A DNA stretch of 32,143 nucleotides from an uncultured Mucilaginibacter sp. GTDB lineage: Bacteria > Bacteroidota > Bacteroidia > Sphingobacteriales > Sphingobacteriaceae. The DNA is taken from the NCBI GenBank assembly GCA_913775265.1, contig CAJYJH010000004.1:1-32143 (forward strand), written 5' to 3'. Below are positions 7,768-16,332 of the stretch, piece by piece (within the stretch, counting starts at the first letter, position 1; the number at the start of each line of letters is the position of its first letter). A model generated the notes under the pieces. That model worked only from the letters and a program-made list of their open reading frames with translations, was not told the origin of the DNA and searched no databases. The translations under genes and the position numbers were made by a program.

Positions 7768-8157
7768 TTAAGATTGAGGTTGTATACTTAAGTTTCCAAC
7801 TGCGAATTCTTCAACAACATCAAAATCATTCTTTCTGCCTAATATGGTAAAGCTTTCTGCCAGTATTTCGGTAGTCTGTTTTTTTATTCCGGCTTTGTCT
7901 TCAAAAATCCGGGTTCTTATTTTTCCTTCCAGGTAAATAAGCCGGCCTTTATCTAAATATTTTGCTGCACATTCGGCCAAACCACGCCACATAACCACGT
8001 TATGCCATTCGGTTTGTTCTGCCCTGATGCCATCTTGAGTTCCCATCTCCGAGGTAGCCAGCGGGAAACTTGCCACCGATATATCATTCTCTAATTTTCG
8101 CAGCTCCGGCTTTTTGCCCACGTGGCCTACCAGCACTACTTTATTTATTCCGCGCAT
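7768..8157 (-). CDS. ssb: Single-stranded DNA-binding protein
   Basis: This 129-aa protein has one OB-fold (about residues 3-110). Hallmarks are INKVVLVGHVGKKPELR at the start, WHNVVMWRGLAECAAKYLDKG in the middle and LIYLEGKIRTRIFEDKAGIKKQTTEILAESF near the end. Bacterial SSB tetramers coat single-stranded DNA in replication and repair and recruit partners through an acidic C-terminal tip. Here the protein ends SIQPQS without the usual Asp-rich Pro-Phe tip and has almost no linker. It therefore looks like an accessory SSB paralogue rather than the main replication SSB. It is a single gene with a -7-like box about 50 bases upstream. Confidence 0.92.
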   Translation of the reverse strand: MRGINKVVLVGHVGKKPELRKLENDISVASFPLATSEMGTQDGIRAEQTEWHNVVMWRGLAECAAKYLDKGRLIYLEGKIRTRIFEDKAGIKKQTTEILAESFTILGRKNDFDVVEEFAVGNLSIQPQS

Positions 8158-8205
8158 AACAATTTATAATTTAATAGTATCCTTATCATTTATATTCTGG
8201 TTATG

Positions 8206-8213
8206 CAAATCTA
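8206..8213 (-). promoter_or_regulatory. Candidate -7 box for ssb
   Basis: Read on the minus strand, TAGATTTG matches the Bacteroidota -7 consensus TAnnTTTG exactly and would give a leader of about 40 bases before the ssb start. The -33 TTTG is not present at the right spacing (TAAA instead), so this stays tentative. Confidence 0.35.
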
Positions 8214-8378
8214 AGTTAGATATAATTGCTGTTTACGCGTACTTATGCGTGTTTATAACGGCCTTAATACGTATTTTAATGGAGATTTAATACGCAGTTT
8301 AAAACAAAATTTGTGGAATTTATAATCTCTGATCTAAACAGTCAGATTACAACGAGTCAAATAGCACTTGAGTTAATT

Positions 8379-8396
8379 GTTCGATGATGAACGAAC
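8379..8396. promoter_or_regulatory. Inverted repeat GTTCG-N8-CGAAC before permease gene
   Basis: This symmetric site lies about 170 bases before the permease start. The same half-sites, with an 11-base spacer, occur upstream of the other complete permease (14539-14559). It is a candidate operator for a shared regulator. Confidence 0.35.
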
Positions 8397-8510
8397 ATTG
8401 TAACGAAAACGTACGGTTTAATCAGATATGCTTTCACACAATTAACTGACTGTAAGCAACTTAATTCAATGGCTTTGTAAATGTACTAATAAAGTGGTTT
8501 ATTGCTGCAG

Positions 8511-8525
8511 ATACTTAATAAGTAT
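8511..8525. promoter_or_regulatory. Perfect 15-bp dyad ATACTT-AAT-AAGTAT
   Basis: This dyad lies 44 bases before the permease start, in the usual position for an operator near the transcription start. Its symmetry is complete, but the sequence is AT-rich, so chance cannot be excluded. Confidence 0.35.
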
Positions 8526-8569
8526 AAGTCTGTTCAGCTTAGGCCTATTATAAGCTTAAACACTTTACC

Positions 8570-10930
8570 ATGCTCAAAAATTACCTAAAAGTTGCCTGGC
8601 GTAGCCTGATTCGGAACTTCAGTTTTTCTGTAATTAATATTTTAGGATTGGCTATTGGTATGGCCAGCGCCATATTGATTTTGCTTTGGGTTCAGAATGA
8701 AATGAGCCATGATCGGTTCCATGCCAAAAAGGATCGTATATACCGGCTCAATAATCGCGACAGCTTTAACGGCGATGTTTGGGCTTGGTCCAGCACGCCT
8801 AAGCCAATGGTGCCTGCACTAAAGCAGGAATACCCTGATGTAGAAGACGCTGTGAGAGTAAATGACGCCAAATTTTTGTTTACCGTTGGCGATAAGCACC
8901 TTAACCTTGAAGGAATATTCACAGATCCAGGTTTTCTTCACATGTTTTCGTTCCCAATGATACAAGGGCAAGCCAATGCATTAAATGGTAATTACAACAT
9001 TGTGCTCACTCAAAAGGGAGCAAAAAAATTATTTGGAGATGAAAATGCTATGGGTAAAGTGGTACGGCTGGATAGCACGGATAATTTCACTGTGGCCGGC
9101 ATAATGGCCGATTTACCGAACAACACCAAATTCGATTTTGATTATTTACTGCCATGGTCTTACATGAAAAAGATAGGTTACGACGATACGGCTTGGGGGA
9201 ACAATTCAGTAGAAAGTTTTGTGTTATTGAAAACTGGAGTAAACCAAACAGACTTTGATAAAAAAATAGAGGGCATTACCATAAGGCACCGCAATGACGA
9301 TGGCAACACAACCCACGTGTTCACCCAACTATTTAGCGATACCTGGTTGTATTCAAAATCAGAAAATGGCCATTTTGTAGGTGGGCGTGTCAGCATGGTT
9401 AGGTTATTTAGCGTTATCGCAAGCTTTATTTTGCTGATAGCGTGTATCAACTTCATGAATTTGAGTACCGCCCGCAGCGAAAAACGAGCTAAAGAAGTAG
9501 GCATCCGCAAGGCAGTAGGGGCACCTAAGCGCTTGTTGGTGATGCAATTTATAGGTGAAAGTATCATGCTGGCTTTTTTTTCTGGCATCATCGCTATTAT
9601 TTTGGTTGAGCTGAGTTTACCGGCTTTTAACACATTGGTGAGCAAAAGCATTTATATCCCGTTTACCGATCCTGTTTATTGGCTTATTGCTATTTCTTTT
9701 GTATTGTTTACAGGTTTATTGGCAGGCAGTTATCCAGCTCTTTACCTGTCATCGTTTAAACCGGTAAAGGTTCTTAAAGGCACCTTTAAAGCTGCCAATG
9801 CACAAATTACACCCCGTAAAGTATTAGTCATTATTCAATTTACATTCGCCATAGCCTTAGTGATTTGTACGTTGGTAGTAATTAAACAGATTAAACACGC
9901 ACAAGAACGCAATGCTGGTTACGTAAAAGACAACCTGATCTACGTACCGCTACAGGGCGACATCAGCAAGCATTATGATTTAATCAAAAACGAGTTGCTC
10001 AGAAAAGGAGTGGCCGTAGCTGTTACCAAATCCATGTCGGGCATAACAAGCCGCAATAGCGACGGCTGGGGATTTAGCTGGCCGGGTAGTACCGAGAACG
10101 ATCAGAAACTTGACTTTGTCAGGATGGCTTCTGACGCTGATTTTGTAAAGGCGATGGGTGTAAAATTAGTTCAGGGCCGAGACATTGATATTAAGGCTTA
10201 CCCTGCCGACTCATTGGCATTATTGCTTAACGAATCAGCCGTAAAAGCTATGCGTTTAAGTAATCCGGTAGGCCAAGTTGTTAAAGGTGACGGGCGCGAG
10301 TGGCGCATAGTAGGCGTGATTAAAGATTTTATTTTTGAGTCGCCTTACGAAAAGGTTCAGCAATTGATGGTGTTTGGTCCGCGTGCTTGGTTTAACGGTA
10401 TGCATATCAAATTAAATAATCAAAAGCCCGTGGCTCAAAACCTGGCTGTGGCCGAGCAAATATTTAAGGAAAGTAACCCACAATATCCATTCGAATACAA
10501 ATTCATGGATGAAGAGTATGCCCGTAAATTCAGAAACGAAAAACGTATCGGGTCATTAGCAGGATTATTTGCGGGGCTAACTATCTTTATTTCGTGTCTG
10601 GGCTTGTTTGGCCTGTCTACCTACATGGCCGAAAATCGTATCAAAGAGATTGGCGTACGGAAAGTTCTGGGTGCATCTGTGTTAAACATCACCACACTGT
10701 TGTCGCGCGATTTCCTGAAATTGGTGATCATCTCCATTTTAATTGCGTCACCTATTGCTTGGTGGATGATGAACAGTTGGCTGCAGGGCTACACCTACAA
10801 AATTAACATGAGCGTTTGGATATTTGCGTTAGCCGGGTTGGGAGCTATGAGTATAGCACTACTAACCATTAGCTTTCAGTCGGTGAAAGCGGCAATGGCT
10901 AACCCAATTAAAAATCTAAGGAGCGAGTAG
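8570..10930 (+). CDS. FtsX/MacB-like ABC transporter permease, full length
   Basis: This complete 786-aa protein has two MacB-type periplasmic core domains and eight predicted membrane helices (about 20-41, 277-298, 331-350, 370-395, 418-438, 661-683, 717-735 and 749-768). The two FtsX cores carry the family motif just after helices 2 and 6: RAKEVGIRKAVGA (306-318) and RIKEIGVRKVLGA (690-702). The periplasmic domains (about 42-275 and 440-655) are the mechanical part of such transporters. No ATPase is encoded next to it, as is usual for these paralogues in Bacteroidota, so the ATPase partner would have to come from elsewhere. The substrate is unknown. The upstream region has two dyads that may control it. 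Confidence 0.93.
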   Translation: MLKNYLKVAWRSLIRNFSFSVINILGLAIGMASAILILLWVQNEMSHDRFHAKKDRIYRLNNRDSFNGDVWAWSSTPKPMVPALKQEYPDVEDAVRVNDAKFLFTVGDKHLNLEGIFTDPGFLHMFSFPMIQGQANALNGNYNIVLTQKGAKKLFGDENAMGKVVRLDSTDNFTVAGIMADLPNNTKFDFDYLLPWSYMKKIGYDDTAWGNNSVESFVLLKTGVNQTDFDKKIEGITIRHRNDDGNTTHVFTQLFSDTWLYSKSENGHFVGGRVSMVRLFSVIASFILLIACINFMNLSTARSEKRAKEVGIRKAVGAPKRLLVMQFIGESIMLAFFSGIIAIILVELSLPAFNTLVSKSIYIPFTDPVYWLIAISFVLFTGLLAGSYPALYLSSFKPVKVLKGTFKAANAQITPRKVLVIIQFTFAIALVICTLVVIKQIKHAQERNAGYVKDNLIYVPLQGDISKHYDLIKNELLRKGVAVAVTKSMSGITSRNSDGWGFSWPGSTENDQKLDFVRMASDADFVKAMGVKLVQGRDIDIKAYPADSLALLLNESAVKAMRLSNPVGQVVKGDGREWRIVGVIKDFIFESPYEKVQQLMVFGPRAWFNGMHIKLNNQKPVAQNLAVAEQIFKESNPQYPFEYKFMDEEYARKFRNEKRIGSLAGLFAGLTIFISCLGLFGLSTYMAENRIKEIGVRKVLGASVLNITTLLSRDFLKLVIISILIASPIAWWMMNSWLQGYTYKINMSVWIFALAGLGAMSIALLTISFQSVKAAMANPIKNLRSE

Positions 10931-11175
10931 ATATTTACATTTTCAATATTTACGGCTTGCTGGTTTATTCGGGCAGGTCGTTTTTATTTTAAGTCAAAAG
11001 CAGCCTAGCTGATTGGTCGTAATTATTTATGGGGCTGGCTGATCAAATGTACTCAATTTTAAACTTTGAATCTTATAATTTACAAAGCAGGAGTCAAACC
11101 AAAATGCCGGAATTTACTTAATAACATGGCAATCAATTTGTATCATTGCCGCTTTCAACTACACTTAACTATTTT

Positions 11176-12042
11176 ATGGCATCAGGCTTTTTTGCAATAC
11201 TGGATGATATTACCGCTTTAATGGACGATGTGGCTGTTACCGCCAAGGTAGCCACCCGTAAAACCGCAGGTATTTTGGGCGATGACTTAGCCGTGAACGC
11301 CGAGAAAGCAACGGGCTTTTTATCGTCCAGGGAGTTGCCGGTGTTATGGGGTATCACCAAAGGTTCGTTACTGAATAAGTTAATTATTGTCCCAATTGCA
11401 CTGTTGCTCAACGCTTTCTTTCCGGCAGCCATCAAAGTTATTTTAATATTGGGTGGTTTTTATCTGGCTTACGAAGGCGTTGAAAAAATTATAGAGTACT
11501 TTTTTCATCAACCCCAAAAGGGACATGAAGTGATTGAAGAAAAAGAACAGGATCCGGCGGCTGCAGAGAAAGCTAAAATTAAATCCGCCATAGCTACCGA
11601 CTTCATCCTGTCTATCGAGATCGTTATCATTGCCTTAGGTACCGTGTTGGAGCAAAGCCTCATGATACAAATTATTACCGTATCAGCAGTAGCCCTTTTA
11701 GCAACCATTGGCGTTTACGGCATTGTGGCCCTAATTGTACGTATGGATGACGCCGGTTACAAATTGATTGAAAGTTCGCACAACAAGGGCTTCTTAACTT
11801 CGCTTGGTAAAGTACTGGTAAAAGCCTTACCAATCATCATACGGATATTGGCTGTAGTTGGTACGATAGCTTTGATCTTAGTTTCCGGAGGTATTTTTGT
11901 TCATAACATTGAGTACCTGCATCACGTCTTACCCAACATTCCATCGTTTATTAAAGAAATCGCTTTTGGCCTGGCTGCGGGACTGATTGCTGTGGCTTTG
12001 GCTACAGGAGGCAAAAAGATCGTGGGTATGGTAAAGAGTTAA
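11176..12042 (+). CDS. DUF808 family inner-membrane protein (YedI-like)
   Basis: This 288-aa protein starts at ATG 11176 with MASGFFAILDDITALMDDVA, the characteristic opening of the DUF808/YedI family. A longer frame from a TTG at 11146 adds only ten unrelated residues. Conserved parts include KTAGILGDDLAVNAEKATGF (about 30-50) and LPVLWGITKGSLLNK (about 55-70). Five or six hydrophobic segments occur at about 68-105, 145-165, 170-195, 220-245 and 265-285, with a charged Glu/Lys-rich loop at about 118-140. The family is widely conserved, but its molecular function is not established. The gene ends only 10 bases from the end of the convergent permease gene. Confidence 0.92.
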   Translation: MASGFFAILDDITALMDDVAVTAKVATRKTAGILGDDLAVNAEKATGFLSSRELPVLWGITKGSLLNKLIIVPIALLLNAFFPAAIKVILILGGFYLAYEGVEKIIEYFFHQPQKGHEVIEEKEQDPAAAEKAKIKSAIATDFILSIEIVIIALGTVLEQSLMIQIITVSAVALLATIGVYGIVALIVRMDDAGYKLIESSHNKGFLTSLGKVLVKALPIIIRILAVVGTIALILVSGGIFVHNIEYLHHVLPNIPSFIKEIAFGLAAGLIAVALATGGKKIVGMVKS

Positions 12043-12052
12043 CTCCACAAAA

Positions 12053-14443
12053 TCATTGTTTCAATTTTATAGCCGGGTTAAAATTAACAGCGCGTAGTGC
12101 CTGAAAACAAACAGTCACCAAAACAGTAAAACCCGAAAGTGCCATTGCTATGGCAAACGGCACCCAAGATATATTGATTCGGTAAGCAAAGGTACTTAAC
12201 CAGTGATGGGCCAGCAACAGCGCTGCCGGCCAGGCTACCACGTTGGCCATCATCATGAGGTAGAAAAACGGTTTACTCAAAGTAAGTATCAACTGCTCGC
12301 GACCGGCGCCAAACACCTTTCGGATTGCAGTTTCTTTAAGGCGTAACCGCAAACTGTAAGCTGCCGAGGCAAAAAAGCCCAATGAGGCAATACCAATAGC
12401 CAAAGCGGAAAACCAAAAGAGCACGGTTTGCAATTGTTCTTGTTTTACAAATAATTGCCCGTACAACTCATCTAAAAAATGGTAATTAAAGTTATCGCCG
12501 TCAATTTTATTGATACTGTTCCAATTGCGGTTTAAGGTAATGAGCAACTGAGGAATGGCTTGCGCTTTGGCACTGATCATAATTTGCGTTTTTGACAAAC
12601 CGCAATGGTCGTTTAGCAGGTAAGCCGTAGGTTGTACGCTTTGTTCAAAGCCATAAGCTTTCACATCGTTTATAACACCAATTATTTGATACCGGCCACC
12701 ACAGCCTTCAATACTTTCGCCTAAAGGTTGTTTTAGGTGCATGGCTTTGGCAGCGGCTTCGTTAATTACTACGCCAGTGCTGTCGGTTTTGAAGTTGCCG
12801 GAAAACATCCTTCCTTTTTGTGTATGTATGCTTAACGTTTCAAAATAGTTGTAATCTACGCTGATAACATTTAACGCAGCACTATTTTGCCGTGCCGAAA
12901 ATTCGTAAGTCGCGGGTGTGAATCCGCCGGGCACGTTAGATGCCACCGTAACATATTGAACGCCGGGTAAAGACTCTATACGGTTGCGAACAGCTTTAAA
13001 CTTTGCAGGCGTATTGTATAAAGCAAGATTATCAATATAAACAACCTGTTTAGCCGAAAAGCCAACATCCTGAGTTTTCATGTAGTTCACCTGCTGATTG
13101 ACTATGAGTAAAGTAATTACAAATACGATAGCACACGCAAACTGCGTAACGTTGATGGCATTACGAACCCAGGAATATTTTCCGCCTTTCAGAAGCTGAT
13201 TCCGTTGTAAAACTTCGGCCGGATTAAAGCCTGCCATAATTAATGCCGGGTAAACTCCTGCAATTAAAGTAAGTATCCCCAGCGTTGTACAAACCTGAGC
13301 AATAATTAAACAATTAATGCCTGAAAAAAGTAAGTTCACCTGCAAAAGCCGGTTAAAATGTGGCAGACCAGCAGCCACCAGTAAAAGCGCTGCTACCATA
13401 GCCAGTAAACATTGCAACAGTATCTCCAATAAAAACTGAATTGCAATTTGCTTTTTAACCATGCCGTTCATCTTTTTTATGCAAACCTCTTTAGAGCGCA
13501 GGTTGGCTTTGGCCAGGTAGAAGTTTGTAAAGTTGATGCCTGTAACTAACAATACAACACCCGCAAGTATCATTAAACCATTTACCAAACGATAGCCGTT
13601 TGCAGAGCCATAATGTGGTCTGAGGTGAAGGTTTTTAAGCGGGTCTAAATAAATTGCCGTTTCGCCGGGTCTGCTTACCGCCGCACGGGCTACCTGGCTG
13701 GTATCTGTTAGGGCTGCTTGCTTATAAAGCCGGTTTATTTTTGCAGTTAGCTGGTCAATATCAGCGTTTGGCTTTACCAAAAGGTAGGTCTGATATATTT
13801 CGTTGGCGTAGCTTTGATCTTTGCCCGAGGTGATGTCGGGCGAAAAGCCGAGGCAATCAAAATTAAGGTTGGTATTGCCTGGTGGTTCTTCTGCTACTCC
13901 TGCAATTGGCATTGGCATACCGTTTCTGGCCATCATATTCACCGACTTATTTTGCAGCAAACTATCGCCAGGAAATAATATCGTTGCCGTTTTTTGAGAT
14001 AATAAGATAGTAGGAGTTGTGCTGTTTGAATTTAATTTAAAGCCCTTTGGTTTTATACCTAAGATACTTGCGATAGCGTAATCTGCACCGACCCATTTTT
14101 TGACTACAAAACGACCTTTTGGTGTAAAGAACGGAATTTGAAACAATGCTGTATTGGTACGACCCGCTTCTTGCACCTCCGGGCATTCGCTTTTAATCAA
14201 GGCAGCCAGTTTGCCGGGTGTGTAAGGGGAGGAGCCCGTGGGCGTTTCGCGTTCTACTAAATAAACCTGATCAATATTTTTGTTCCATTGATCATAGCTT
14301 TTTTCATGATCTACATAAAGTGTCACCAAGATATAAGCGGCTAAACCGAGTGCCAGACCAGCTAAGTTTAACAAGTTATAACACTTGTCTTTGAAAAAGG
14401 TACGGACTGCAATTTTAAGGTCTAAACTGGTCATCATGAACAT
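12053..14443 (-). CDS. FtsX/MacB-like ABC transporter permease, divergent paralogue
   Basis: This 796-aa protein has the same two-repeat layout: a membrane helix at about 22-44, an extracytoplasmic domain, four clustered helices near 285-440, a second extracytoplasmic domain and three C-terminal helices. The second family motif is recognisable (LKETAIRKVFGA). The first is degenerate, reading SKEVCIKKMNG, so the Gly, Arg and Leu that are normally conserved are replaced. Several start codons are clustered (Met 1, 3 and 4), and I kept the first. It has no ATPase neighbour. Its 5' region contains a perfect 7-7-7 inverted repeat. It may respond to the same signal as the permease at 8570, and its substrate is unknown. 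Confidence 0.9.
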   Translation of the reverse strand: MFMMTSLDLKIAVRTFFKDKCYNLLNLAGLALGLAAYILVTLYVDHEKSYDQWNKNIDQVYLVERETPTGSSPYTPGKLAALIKSECPEVQEAGRTNTALFQIPFFTPKGRFVVKKWVGADYAIASILGIKPKGFKLNSNSTTPTILLSQKTATILFPGDSLLQNKSVNMMARNGMPMPIAGVAEEPPGNTNLNFDCLGFSPDITSGKDQSYANEIYQTYLLVKPNADIDQLTAKINRLYKQAALTDTSQVARAAVSRPGETAIYLDPLKNLHLRPHYGSANGYRLVNGLMILAGVVLLVTGINFTNFYLAKANLRSKEVCIKKMNGMVKKQIAIQFLLEILLQCLLAMVAALLLVAAGLPHFNRLLQVNLLFSGINCLIIAQVCTTLGILTLIAGVYPALIMAGFNPAEVLQRNQLLKGGKYSWVRNAINVTQFACAIVFVITLLIVNQQVNYMKTQDVGFSAKQVVYIDNLALYNTPAKFKAVRNRIESLPGVQYVTVASNVPGGFTPATYEFSARQNSAALNVISVDYNYFETLSIHTQKGRMFSGNFKTDSTGVVINEAAAKAMHLKQPLGESIEGCGGRYQIIGVINDVKAYGFEQSVQPTAYLLNDHCGLSKTQIMISAKAQAIPQLLITLNRNWNSINKIDGDNFNYHFLDELYGQLFVKQEQLQTVLFWFSALAIGIASLGFFASAAYSLRLRLKETAIRKVFGAGREQLILTLSKPFFYLMMMANVVAWPAALLLAHHWLSTFAYRINISWVPFAIAMALSGFTVLVTVCFQALRAVNFNPAIKLKQ

Positions 14444-14955
14444 GGAGGTGTTAGGCTTTTAACCGGATTAATGATATTAAGTATATACATTATTTACGCC
14501 AATAATCAACACACACGTAATCAGCATTATAAAAAAATGTTCGTAGTTCCATTACGAACGCTTGTGTTCGATTTTGATACACTTGTCTTCGCTTCTCGGC
14601 TATGATTTCTGCGAATGTTCTCGTTCAAGCATAATCAATAATCTGAATCTTACCCATCGCGTAATACGATATTACCAATTAGTATCAAGGAAGCACTTAA
14701 CTTATGGCAACTTTCTTCACTAGGGTTTGAGTTGTTAAATATTAAGTGTAGAATTGACATTAAATAATGGCTTGGAAGATTGTTGTCTCATGATTACTGA
14801 ACTGAGCCGAATTGTAAACCTAACGGACGTTTGTCCCTTTGATAATAATAACTTAAATAACGCATTTCAGTATCTCTATTGGACATTTAAGTACTTGCCA
14901 ATATGCATATATCAAAATTTAACAAGATTGTGTTATCTAATCGTTATACAGCAGC
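14444..14955. other. Divergent intergenic region, 512 bp, permease/GH43
   Basis: No reliable gene is seen. A 69-codon plus-strand frame (14754-14963) begins with TTG, lacks family features and overlaps the GH43 start, so it is not called. The part next to the permease is rich in TTCG/CGAA sequences, including the 21-bp dyad at 14539-14559. The part next to GH43 is AT-rich, and no clear promoter pair was recognised in it. Confidence 0.55.
14539..14559. promoter_or_regulatory. Perfect 7-7-7 dyad upstream of the third permease
   Basis: GTTCGTA and TACGAAC flank a 7-base spacer, 96 bases before the permease start. Perfect pairing over seven bases on both sides is unlikely to be accidental. The core GTTCG/CGAAC is also found upstream of the permease at 8570. 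Confidence 0.45.
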
Positions 14956-16332
14956 ATGAGTAAACTAATTATCGGTTTTGCCTTATGCATTACTTTTAAT
15001 CTAAGCAGTTCTATAACTATAGCTCAAGCACGTTTAAGCAATGATAGACAGATGGTTGAAGCTGACGTCAAGCACCTGCAAATCCCGGCAGGTTATACCC
15101 AAAATCTGCATTGGGATTTGCCTCTCGATTCGGTTGGGCCAAATGGTAGCATTATTACCTGGAAATCTGCAAATCCTCACTATATATCCAACAAAGGGCG
15201 GTTGATTAAGCGTTCGCCACGTAACGGGGCTAAAGTGAACGTATTGCTAACCGCTACCGTACAGTCGGGCACAACCAGTAAAAGCAAAAACTTTAAGATT
15301 TTAGTTGCCCGCGAAGAGCAACCGTATGATGGCTATCTGTTTGCTTATTTTGAAGGCTCTGGCCCAAGGGAACAGCAAGAGCAGTTACGATTTGGTACCA
15401 GCGCAGATGCCGTGCATTGGAATGCTTCGAATGATAATCAACCCATCATTGCATCGAGTGAAATTTCGGCCACGGGTGGTATCCGCGACCCTCACATTTT
15501 GCGAGGTGAGGATGAGAAAACATTTTACCTGGTAGCAACCGACATGCACACCACCAAAGATGGTTGGGACTATAACCCCGGCATCACCATGTTAAAGTCG
15601 ACTGACTTAATTCATTGGACGCATGGCATTGTGAATCTTGAAAAGGCCTACCCTCAAAAGTTCCCGAACACGAAATGGGTTTGGGCACCGCAAACTATTT
15701 ATGATCCGGCGGTAGGTAAGTACATGGTTTACTTCACAGTTAGATCTAAAGAAAATCTGGCGTTAGATTTTTATTATGCTTATGCCAATCAAGATTTTAC
15801 AGGTTTTGAAGCAGAACCCCAATTGTTATTTAAGGCTAAATATGGAGCAATTGATGGCGACATCATTTACAAAGACGGCCTTTATCACTTTTTTTACAAA
15901 GGCAATACAAAAAATGCAGAGGGAAAGGAAATTGCCAATGGTATACAGCAAGCTATAGGCAAAACGCTGCAAGGCCCTTGGGCGGAAGATTTTAATTATG
16001 TGGATGCTTACTCCGCCAAAAAAGTATCGGTAGAAGGATCGGGGATATTTAAGCTGAATAATCGCGATGAGTATATCCTGATGTATGATCTGTATCGTGA
16101 TCATCGCTACGAATTTCAGCGCAGCTTAGACTTGTTTAACTTTAGCCAAAGCCCCGAGTCATTTACCAAGAATTTTAACCCGCGACATGGCACCGTGATT
16201 AGCATTACCCGGCAGGAGGCAAAGCGATTAAATAAGCAGTGGGGCGGCGTGCCGGCCGAATTGCTGAAAGTAGATATATCATCTAAAAAAGACAAAAAAC
16301 AGTTACTAAGAATCATATGCTTAAAAATTTAA
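14956..16332 (+). CDS. Secreted GH43-family glycosidase with N-terminal Ig-like domain
   Basis: This 458-aa protein begins with a signal peptide (MSKLIIGFALCITFNLSSSI, cut near residue 25). Residues about 30-118 resemble the atrophied bacterial Ig-like domain (ITWKSANPHYISNKGRL) that often precedes GH43 arabinosidases. Residues about 123-430 form a five-bladed GH43-like propeller. Candidate acidic residues are D178 (GIRDPHI), D300/D302 (AIDGDIIY) and E360 (VEGSGIF). GH43 enzymes cut alpha-L-arabinofuranosyl or beta-xylosyl linkages in plant hemicellulose, but the exact substrate is not readable here. The C-terminus ends in a Lys-rich tail, and its last 16 bases overlap the next GH43 gene, so the pair is likely co-translated. 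Confidence 0.85.
   Translation: MSKLIIGFALCITFNLSSSITIAQARLSNDRQMVEADVKHLQIPAGYTQNLHWDLPLDSVGPNGSIITWKSANPHYISNKGRLIKRSPRNGAKVNVLLTATVQSGTTSKSKNFKILVAREEQPYDGYLFAYFEGSGPREQQEQLRFGTSADAVHWNASNDNQPIIASSEISATGGIRDPHILRGEDEKTFYLVATDMHTTKDGWDYNPGITMLKSTDLIHWTHGIVNLEKAYPQKFPNTKWVWAPQTIYDPAVGKYMVYFTVRSKENLALDFYYAYANQDFTGFEAEPQLLFKAKYGAIDGDIIYKDGLYHFFYKGNTKNAEGKEIANGIQQAIGKTLQGPWAEDFNYVDAYSAKKVSVEGSGIFKLNNRDEYILMYDLYRDHRYEFQRSLDLFNFSQSPESFTKNFNPRHGTVISITRQEAKRLNKQWGGVPAELLKVDISSKKDKKQLLRIICLKI

Larger units (their letters stand above)
8158..8569. other. Divergent intergenic region, 412 bp, ssb/permease
   Basis: No gene is seen. It holds the candidate ssb -7 box, two direct copies of TTAATACG at 8264-8271 and 8287-8294 (23 bases apart), a GTTCG/CGAAC inverted repeat at 8379-8396 and a perfect 15-bp dyad at 8511-8525. 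The number of symmetric and repeated elements suggests a regulated promoter for the permease gene. Confidence 0.6.

Noticed and set aside
9178..9651. 157-codon frame antisense to the complete permease
   Set aside because: Lies wholly inside a well-supported gene; its translation looks like the shadow of that gene's reading frame.
11137..11167. TTTG-N19-TACACTTA promoter-like pair before the DUF808 gene
   Set aside because: It would place transcription start almost at the start codon, and the -7 box has two mismatches.
14754..14963. 69-codon frame before the first GH43 gene
   Set aside because: Starts at TTG, has no recognised features, and overlaps the GH43 start codon and signal peptide.
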